Shown here one piece after another: positions 35,393 to 64,000 of a DNA stretch of 64,000 bases. Where the stretch lies: contig NC_092697.1 in assembly GCF_964275005.1 (NCBI RefSeq), forward strand, positions 14,305,327-14,369,326, written 5' to 3'. Positions within the stretch are counted from its first letter, which is position 1. Each line of letters begins with the position of its first letter. The DNA is from Diadema setosum. Its lineage: Eukaryota > Echinodermata > Echinoidea > Diadematoida > Diadematidae. Below the pieces are notes generated by a model that made no database searches, was not told the origin of the DNA, and saw nothing but the letters and a program-made list of their open reading frames with translations. The translations under genes and the position numbers were made by a program.

Positions 35393-35749
35393 CAGTGTAA
35401 ACTCAGTATAACGAGATCCTTTGGACCAAGACAATTGATGTTCTTTATAGCAGATATTTTGTTATATCACTTGTCAATAAACAATACAAAGGAAATAAAT
35501 TCATTGGGACTGGAGAAATTACATGTAGTTTGTTATATCATATATTTTGTTATATCGGATCTTTTTATATTTTGTTACAGCAAGAAGGTCCCGTTTCATA
35601 AAACTTGTTATCAGTAACAATTGATTTCTGTGACAAATTTGCTCTCAGCCAATCAGATGCAAGGATTTCAGTAGCTTATAACAACTATGACAACTTGTCA
35701 CTGATAACAAGTTTTATGAAACGGGGCCATCTTTGTCAAGTTTCAACTG
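35393..35749. mobile_element. TA-flanked MITE carrying a nested hairpin MITE
   Basis: Left CAGTGTAAACTCAGTATAAC, right complement CAGTTGAAACTTGACAAAG, with TA at both sides. It is pogo/Tc1-like in style and is interrupted by 35588-35727. Confidence 0.5.
35588..35727. mobile_element. Hairpin MITE (family H), complete copy
   Basis: Arms CCCGTTTCATAAAACTTGTT and AACAAGTTTTATGAAACGGG are perfectly inverted over 20 bases, 140 bp in all. Confidence 0.85.
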
Positions 35750-36202
35750 TACCATATTTGATCTAAGTAATGGTTACAGAGAATATCCGTTTACATAATT
35801 TCATTGCTGCTTGCTGTTATCATTCCAGTTGAAGTGCAGACATCTTGATGTTTAATAGCCAAAGTCCTAATTTCTGTATCCATGTCAATTACGACCTATA
35901 TAATGCTTTACGACAATCATATATACATGTAAATACCTCTTGCAAGGTGTAAAAAGCTTACATTAAATCATTTAATTATGCAATATCAACATGTCACTCA
36001 GGGTTCTCATTATTTTGAGGGGTTTATTGTTATCTGTAAATTTTGTCAGAAGACACTGGGCATCGTGCACCTAATTCAATTTCATGTTAGAGTACAGCAT
36101 TACACTATCCGCTTTCACTTTTCCAGGACCACTTCTTGATCAAGTCACCTTTAGAAGACAAACGGGAGTGTAATTTTTAATCCTCTCTAAAGAATACATG
36201 TA

Positions 36203-36393
36203 CATTGCACTCCCGTTATAACGAACATGGTTTTAACGAAATTCCGATTACAATGAAATAAAAGAAAAATTCAGGCCGCAACATTACCCACACTATGTAT
36301 TTTCATTGTTTATTTGTTCGGTTATAGCGAAATTTCGATATAACGAAAGAAAACTGCCGGTCCCGAGGACTTCGTTATAACGGGAGTCCACTG
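36203..36393. mobile_element. pogo/Tc1-like MITE, 191 bp
   Basis: Left CATTGCACTCCCGTTATAAC, right complement CAGTGGACTCCCGTTATAAC, both continuing GAA, flanked by TA. Confidence 0.8.
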
Positions 36394-36395
36394 TA

Positions 36396-36632
36396 TCAGA
36401 ATTACATTGTACCATGGTTGTCTTTTGCATAACAAATGAGGAATTCTCTTCAAGATTTTGATATGATAAGGAATGAACATGGTTTCCCCACACATGACAG
36501 TCTGTTAGTGAAAACGCCGAAGTAAGTGTGAAGTGAACATCATTAAGTAGAACGATGCAATATGAATTGACCACCACTTGCAAATGTGTGCATGGCATGT
36601 ACTACGTGTGTATGAATGTATGTATGCATGCA

Positions 36633-36669
<37 letters not shown>

Positions 36670-37511
36670 ATGCTATGCATGCTGTAGTCCTATGTACAAA
36701 CTTGTATGTACATAATTATGTATATTATGCATATAAATATATATTATGCACAATCATTCAGTCGATGACACAAATGACACTTGATTCCTTTTCCTGAATA
36801 TTTATTTCACTGAAAACATCACAGCAACAAAAGGAAATGTCTTTGTTTCACAATACATGAAGACAGCTAGTGCCTACAAATCAGAGTGGGGGAAAAAATA
36901 ATGCATTATAAATTAGTCATATTTTAAAAGTCATTTCATCAAAAAAAAAAAAAAAAAATGCAGAAAATGCTGAGAATAATTATTTACAAAACACATTCTT
37001 TCAAATTTATACAACAAAGACACGCAGTTTGGAGAGTGCTTGAATATAGTTGATGCTGGGGTGATCTAATGTTGCCTCACGAAGAAGAAAACTGTCCCCA
37101 ATCTTGAAAAGGTTGAACACGGATTTTTTTTTTTTTTATTTGTCACTAATAATTACAGTTTATTTGTGAATTTAGTCTTCATGTCGAAACAAAAAATCCC
37201 AAATCCAGATTCTACACAGGTGTACTGGAATACAAATATGTATTGGTGTTGCATGGATGCAAGGCTTTGAACAGTTATACCAGCTTTGGTATTTATATAG
37301 GATGTAATTCTGCTGAGAAGTTTTCTTTCCCCAACATTGCATAACTACATGGCATGGCTATGATTTAAACTATCTGCGCCAGGAGCTCTGGAAAGCGTGT
37401 ACAATGCAGTGGGGGTTTTCTGTGCTAATCAGAACTCAAAGCACCCAAAAGGTTAAGCTTTGCCTTAGGAGAACACTGTGCCACCTTCGCCTTCATCAAT
37501 TTCAAATAACC

Positions 37512-37542
<31 letters not shown>

Positions 37543-40500
37543 CTCTAGTGTCTATGGAATGATTTAAACTGAATCTTAATGATTTTTAATAGCATCTAAA
37601 AAAAGAAGAAGAGACAAACATTTTTTTTAACACGAGATTTCAAGTTGTTGGACAAGAGGTGTCGTTCTGACCACAGTGGACACTAGCATCAAACATTCTG
37701 ATCTGGACAAAACTTCCAAAGATGAAAACATTACGGAAATAAAAAAATCTTCATGAATACCATACAAGAATCCTTTCGCTACTTCAAATTCATATATACA
37801 TGTCTACAGGTCCACTGTATTTACCATATTTCAAATAGGTATAAAAAATTCTGTATAATCTTTAATCATGTACAAACAAACATTTTACCCAAAACTTCCA
37901 ATCTTACATGCTTGCATCCTTTTCATGTAACTGGATATGGTTTCGAGTACAGTAAACAAATTTTGGAGAAATGCATGACAAAAGGACCATTTCCCTTTGA
38001 CAAAAAAGGGGAAAAAATAAACCTTTCAAAAAAAAAAAAAATGGTTCCATGAGTGAGTTTCGTTACAAAATTCTACAATAAAATTCTATAATGTGAACCC
38101 TTTCCTTTACAAACTTTGCAACAAAATGCCAACCACAAAGGAACAACCACTCTGATCTTGCCATTTGTAAGGCTGGAGATGAAGCAGCATTAATGAACAT
38201 GTTTTGTAAGAGAAAAAAGATTCTCAATTCATAAAAAGCAACATATTAGGTCTACATTGAGCATGGGCATATGCAGAGTTCTGTTCAGATCACTGGAGAA
38301 CTTGAACATTGCACAGAGTACCAAAGTGACGATGTCACGGTCTTTTGCCATACACCATAGCTTGGCTTGGAACCAGGTGCATGCATGGTTGGCAACAATA
38401 GTGTTCACAGACCGGGCCATCTTTGAAATTCTATAGAACCAGTTTCCATGGCGATGAACGGCTCGGACATCACACTTTAGTACACTATAGCAGCAATCAC
38501 CTACCGATTTTGATTTTGGGAGGACAAGATTTTCAGCTACAATATCCTGACAGAGAATTACAAAATGCATAAATGCTTTGTACGAAAGGAAAGATACTTC
38601 CTTCACTTACCAGTTAATTATATTCTGTAAGCCATAAACTTGTGTTGTTTTTTATATTAAGAGGATCATAACAATCTCCAAAGCACATACTTCATACTTT
38701 CATGTAACAAAAAAAAAAAAAGAAGAAGAAAAAAGAATATGTCTGCATTTATCCATTCTCACTGTTAGTTGCAAGTACTGATTTTTAATGGAATACTTCT
38801 ATCATTAATTTACCATATCCTAATTTACCCACATGATGACACTCAACATCGTCTTTCCTCTAAGCCAGCCAGTGCACAAAGAGCCGAGGAATTTAAAACA
38901 CTGCTGCCGGCACCCCTACACGGTACAGGCATGAAACAAAGGATGGGGTATTGGGGAAAACCGTTGGTAGAATGCAAGAAATGAGCACACAAGTCTCTGA
39001 TTGCATCTTATTGACAAGGAATCCCACGTCTGATGGACATAGACATTTCAAAAGTTTTGAGCTTTGTAACGAGTGCTTCTGAAAAAGAAAAACCAACCTT
39101 GTGAAGAAAGATTTGGGCACTCTGTCTACTTCATTTCAAGCCACATACAGTAGAGCCTTGCTCTTTTCTAATTCTTTTTCAAAGACAGTGTGTTGTTAAC
39201 CAATTGTGTCTCACTGTTCTCTTTTTTTTCCTACCCCCACCCCCCATTCCTGACCTCATACAATACTAGATGCAGCTTGTGGGATAGCTAAATATATAAT
39301 CTAAACAGTGGAAGATACCATGCAGTTGCTGTGAAGTGACTAAAGATACAGAAAAGCTGATGGGAGGTGTTTCTAGTGTAAGGCAGAAAATGTTTGTCAG
39401 CTGGAGAATGCTATTTCAGGTGACACACACTCCATGTGTTGTATGCAGGAGCGTTATAAACATACGAGCAAAAAACAAAAATGAGAAAAAAATACAGAGC
39501 ATATGGCAAATGAACAAATGAGAAAAAAATACAGAGCATATGGCAAATGAACTATCAGCTGTCGGGCATGTTTAACAAAATAGTGATCACAACAGAGACT
39601 GGGCGAACGTGAATCTCGGTGTAATCTATATAACATGCCGATTGTGTGTACAGTAACATTGCATACATGGATGAATATTATATACAGCAGCTTCTTAATT
39701 GAGATCTGAGTGGTGCAAACCATCACTTCGATCTCCTTCAACATCGACACAATTTAAACTTCCCAGGCAAGAGCCAATATCAGATCGTACCAGACATGTT
39801 ACACCTCACCGATGGGAGACTGAAAATTGGAACTGGCTACCCAATCTGGATGAACATTGGTCCTAATATGGTATCTGTCAGCATAACCTCCCCCACAGTT
39901 GGGACCCTGGCATCTCCCCATTCCCATCGTACTTGGATTGGCAAGATTGAAGCAGCCCTCCTCAGCAGGACCGTCACCGGTAATACCACGCACGGATTGT
40001 CAAATCTTGGATATGCTTCCAGGTAAATATTTCCTACCAAAGGCAGCTTCACCTTCCATCCAGATTTTGAGGGAGAGAGAAGACACAGAATGCTCCTCCT
40101 TCACCCGTTGAGGACGAGTCCAGACTACACTCAGGCACGTGTCTATGGGAAATGCATGTTGTAGCAAAATCAGCCTGTCCTCAACGGGTTAGAAGCTACT
40201 AAATTCTTATATTCTCTGTAACAGTCATTCACACATGGCCCTTTTTCATAAACCTGTACAAATCATCATATGGTGTTCAATAAACTTATCAAGTTTGTGA
40301 AAGGGGGTCTTTCAGCCAATTAATTTCAATCATCTGGCATACAAAAAAAACCCCAAAAACGTTCTCAAAAATTCTCTTTGGTTTTGATTTGTCCATTGAT
40401 TTAGTAAGCTGGGGATGCAATGTTCTGTAAGCAGGGTCAATAAACATTCAAATAGCACACTGGCCACAGCATCAGTCTCTCGGAAGAATCAAATGTTAAA

Positions 40501-41589
40501 AATAACCTGTGTGTGAATACAGAGGAATCCACTTCATATCAGATCTGCATTAAGGTTTCAAACAGATTTGTGATCTCAACAAGCCATTAATATCATGGTG
40601 TTAACACTCAGAATTTGTGATCTCAACAAGCCATTAATATCATGGTGTTAACACTCAGAAATTGTGATCTCTGCGAGCTCCAAAAACTAAACAGCCATTA
40701 CGACAGCTTCATGTTATTTGCAGCAGAACTACCTACGCATCACATCACAGTGACGTGCAGAACTAAATCCAACAATGTGCTAAGCAGCAATGACAACTTC
40801 TTGCATACGAATACAAACACGGCCATAAAGTTAATGCTCTTTTTTTTTTTCTTGTAACACTGAACAACCTGCCATGTGCAAGCAAGAGTTAAACAAAGAA
40901 ATGAAGAAGAAAAAAACAGTGTATCATGTGCCAAAAATGTATGTACAATATACTTTACAGTCTGTACAGCGAGGTCACAGGTGTAAGAAATGAATTCATG
41001 GTTTTCTCCCTGCTGGAGACACAGCCCACATGAATTCCCCACATCACCAAACTTTGGTCGACATGTGAGCTTGCTCCTTTAACTTCTTGTCCTACTGAGA
41101 AACGAGTGCTTTCTTTCAGAGTATTTGAAACCAAATGGCACTTTATCACAATTCATATCTCCTTACAGAGATGAAAACCATGAAAGAAAAATAGACAAAA
41201 CACCCCAACATTTTGGGACTGCATAAATGTGGAAATAGTGAAACAGTGTATACTCATGCCTTTACAACAAGCATCCCTGATATTGCATTATTACTTCCAT
41301 GGCCCGTGTGTCCACTGCATATATCACATACATCCATTTCCCCCACTGAAACGGCCATGAAACCAAACAGTTATCCCTTTTTTCAAATCGCTGCCAAAAA
41401 AAAAGAAAAAAAGTCTGGTGTTGGAATGATGAGGGATCTCATCCTGAAGAGGTAATACTGGGCTGTGCAAGTATATCAGAGGAAATCAAATGTCGATACC
41501 CATTTTAGGAAAAAAAAAAATATCAAGATGGACAAGATTTTACTGCGACTGACACAGAAGCGACAGCTGGTTGCAGCAAAGACAGATGT
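36396..41589. other. Intergenic and/or long KDM4 3' UTR, no gene seen
   Basis: Holds (GT)n at about 36637-36664, A-runs, a 37-bp tandem duplication (39486-39552), a 45-bp tandem repeat (about 40570-40670) and a small inverted element at about 40102-40192 with arms CCCGTTGAGGAC/GTCCTCAACGGG. Minus-strand AATAAA occurs near 36801 and 37139. Confidence 0.35.
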
Positions 41590-42096
41590 AAAGGTGCCTT
41601 GGAGCGCTTTACAGCAAACCAAAGCGAACTGAACCAACGTGTACCATACTGAACTGTGCCAGATTTGGAGCATTTGAGCACTCTGTGGAGAAAGTGTACC
41701 TCACGAGTTATTTTTAGAGGGGGTCACGCATTTGTAGCAAGAGGATCACTCACCTGACGTGCTTTAATTACTTACAGATGTCTCGAACGAACAAAGAGAA
41801 TGAACTCTTTGCATTATGATGTACAAATGTGCATGTTACATGCATTCTTCACATGCGAACTTTTTGTACACTTTTGGTACCCTTTTGGAGCACATCGAGA
41901 AGTGGTCCCCTTAACATTCTTCACATGCGAACTTTTTGTACGCTTTTGGTACCCTTTTGGAGCACATCGAGAAGTGGTCCCCTTTTGGCTTGTTTCAGTT
42001 CGGTACGGTACACTTTTAGGAGTGTTCGAGTGCTCCTCTGGCACGGGTGCAGTACGGATCAGTTTGCTTTGGGAGAGTGCTCGAACGCACCCTTAG
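41590..42096. mobile_element. Degenerate inverted-repeat MITE with internal 72-bp duplication
   Basis: Left AGGTGCCTTGGAGCGCTTTA...CAAACCAAAGCGAACTG and the right complement AGGGTGCGTTCGAGCACTC...CCCAAAGCAAACTG correspond over about 100 bases. Units 41843-41914 and 41915-41986 are near-identical tandem copies. Confidence 0.5.
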
Positions 42097-43695
42097 AGTG
42101 AAAGTGAAAGAGGATGATGGGATGCAGCTATGGTCTCTGGTTACTTCTAATGGTTGCTGCGGGAGATGATAGAGTTTTAAAAAAAGAGCATCTAAGGGAG
42201 GCTGCAATCCAAGCTCTTCATATAAGCTCCCATCAGCTAAATACATGTCTCTGGGATCCATCATTCAAAGAAGTGATCATGTTAAAAAACAATTACACAC
42301 ATAAAATAAGAGACGATCACAATGTAGTGGCACTGGTAACTGAGCCAGCAAAGGACATTATGCAATATGCAGTACCTTGACAAGTATAAAGATGGAAAAT
42401 GACTCATACAAAGTGATATGTGAAAGGCAAGAAAGGCTGGTGTTAGCCAAAGCATAATAATGTGGGTAATCAAAGGAAAATCAATACACTTATACAAACT
42501 CAAAAATAAAAGAGAGAAAAAAAAAAAAAGATTTCGCTTTGATCACATACAAGATGGCCTCCAAGTAAATTCAGTAAATTCATCATTATCCATTGTTTTG
42601 AACGATTAAAAAAAATGAAAGAAAAAAAGATCAACTGATTGTGACAGTGATGATTGATGATAATGACATCTTAAACAAAAACAATTCTCTAAGCACTGGA
42701 AAAAAAAAATATAGGGCAATTTCATATGGAAAAGAATGTAACTAGCTTTTCTGTGTGTAATTTGGGGAACAAACTTCAAGACTATTGTGTATCCTGAGTC
42801 AAATCACGCTGTCAGAACTTGGTTTTCCCCCACATAAATACAATAGTAATAATCACTAAAAAGGATTGGTGCACTAACTGAATAAAATGAACCATAATTA
42901 GGGAAGACATGTTTAGCCACGGCTCTAAACTAATAAAATTCCATCTCTTTTACAAATGCATTTATTGTCACTGTCGAAATCAGACTAAATTTGCCCCGCA
43001 TGATATTTCATCACTAGTTTTTCTCTTTGCTAAACTACAAATCTTTATTGAATTTTTATTGTGCTGACTCATCACTTCATGAGCAACAAACTGCTTCAGT
43101 CAGAGCTGATGTTTGGGTCAATCAATATTGGACTGACTTGGTTTCTGCACCATCAATTTATTTCCCTTCTAGCAAGCATGTGTTCTGTCAAACCTGGGGC
43201 CATTCAACACAGAATCTTAGTGTGTTTGTGTGTGCACATGCGACCATAGCCACGGCTCAGACAATAGCCAGCAACACATGTGGTTCTCTCTCCTGGTGAG
43301 GCTGGAAGCAGTCGCCATTCCTCCGCTCCTGGCATCGTTACATGGAAATCTGCACCAGAGCAAGATGTTCCACGAACAAGCAGTTCGGAGGAGCGCTGAG
43401 AAACCTGCGATATGTCTACTCAAGCCATGGCAAATACTGTGGCTCCCAAAGGCTTTCCGAAACCAGTATCTCCATTGGGACTCTGTTGCAGAACTCCACA
43501 TATCTTTGTGCTGTTCTCGCATCAACAGATGCGTTGCATTCAGGCAGTTCTAGTGCAAATATTTCAATTCATGAACAACGAATGAACTCATCTTCTTCCA
43601 AGTCTTGCTTTATATATATATATTTATATTTATATATATATAAAAAAACGAACAAACACAAATCACATTGGCAAAATGTCTGCCTTTCTGAGGCC
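42097..43695 (-). other. Probable KDM4 3' UTR region
   Basis: Follows the TGA at 43696-43698. Minus-strand AATAAA hexamers are at 43044-43049 and 42961-42966, the first plausible poly(A) sites. A (TA)-rich tract lies at 43613-43640. Confidence 0.4.
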
Positions 43696-63449
<19,754 letters not shown>

Positions 63450-64000
63450 TCAATTGTTATCAACAGTTCTATCAACAATGTCCGGTTACGGTAAGAAAAT
63501 GTAAATGTGCATATATCTGTCAACATCCTTTACAGTCCTATCCTGTCAGGATTGCATTGCCCTTCTATTGTAATCTTAATGAGAAATTCAATTGCGATAT
63601 ATCATGCTAATTGTTACTAATGTCATTAATTTTCATATTTCTCAAATACAGTATTTGGGCACAGACAGAACTTATCAACCAAGAAGGACATTCAAATATG
63701 AACTAATCTTATTACATGCCGAGAACAGGCCTGAAGATATATATATATATATTTTTTTTTTCAGAGAAAAGTAAAAACTGGTGAGTTTTGTGTACAAACC
63801 GAATGAAGAGCTCCTCAACACCCTGGATTTTTACAGATATTTTATGTGTGTATATGTGTGTGTGATTTTTTTTTTTTCAAAAATTTTCAGTGATCTACTT
63901 CTCTGATTTTTCTATTTTCATACAAATCAACATATTATCAGGATTGCATTTCCCTTTAACATTCCTGTTTACACTCTGTGTAAATTACTAAGTAGTAAGG

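Noticed and set aside
41800-42096. Frames with a repeated FFTCELFV-type peptide
   Set aside because: Caused by a 72-bp tandem duplication inside an inverted-repeat element.

Overview
The window is animal nuclear DNA: intron-rich genes, AT-rich introns full of microsatellites, several families of short inverted-repeat transposons (MITEs), and one long LINE. Repeat style (hairpin MITEs, a CR1/L2-like LINE, abundant TTAA- and TA-flanked MITEs) and the presence of a large CARD-type immune adaptor suggest a marine deuterostome, most likely a sea urchin or related echinoderm. This species call is an inference; no rRNA, tRNA or mitochondrial marker is present.

Two host genes face each other. On the + strand, four exons (161-485, 26915-27250, 29466-29534, 30712-33356) join with matching phases into a complete 1,124-residue protein. 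It has two N-terminal CARD-like domains, a ~440-residue coiled coil, and a C-terminal row of five ubiquitin-like domains. I do not recognise a named gene with this order; it looks like an innate-immune signalling scaffold and is the main candidate for an undescribed system. Its first intron is 26.4 kb and carries a 45-bp polypyrimidine minisatellite (about 3.97-5.30 kb), a transposase-bearing DNA element (8.55-9.75 kb), a tRNA-derived SINE (13.4-13.8 kb), an antisense LINE with an uninterrupted 989-residue ORF (16.1-19.6 kb), and a 0.7-kb direct duplication (20.4-22.4 kb).

On the - strand, eleven exons between 63440 and 43696 encode the C-terminal 953 residues of a KDM4-type (JMJD2) histone demethylase: the end of the JmjC domain with an iron-binding His, a lysine-rich linker, the double PHD/extended PHD region, the tandem Tudor region and a Ser/Thr-rich tail. 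The JmjN and first half of JmjC lie beyond the right edge. Its introns are packed with MITEs: three foldback copies flanked by TTAA, two piggyBac-like copies, a hAT MITE with target duplication, and nested TA-flanked elements.

The genes are convergent; 33.4-43.7 kb holds their 3' UTRs and intergenic sequence with further small MITEs. Exon borders were read by eye from GT/AG sites, reading phase and family knowledge; no transcript data were available. No retrovirus, LTR element, Polinton, CRISPR, rRNA or tRNA gene was seen.
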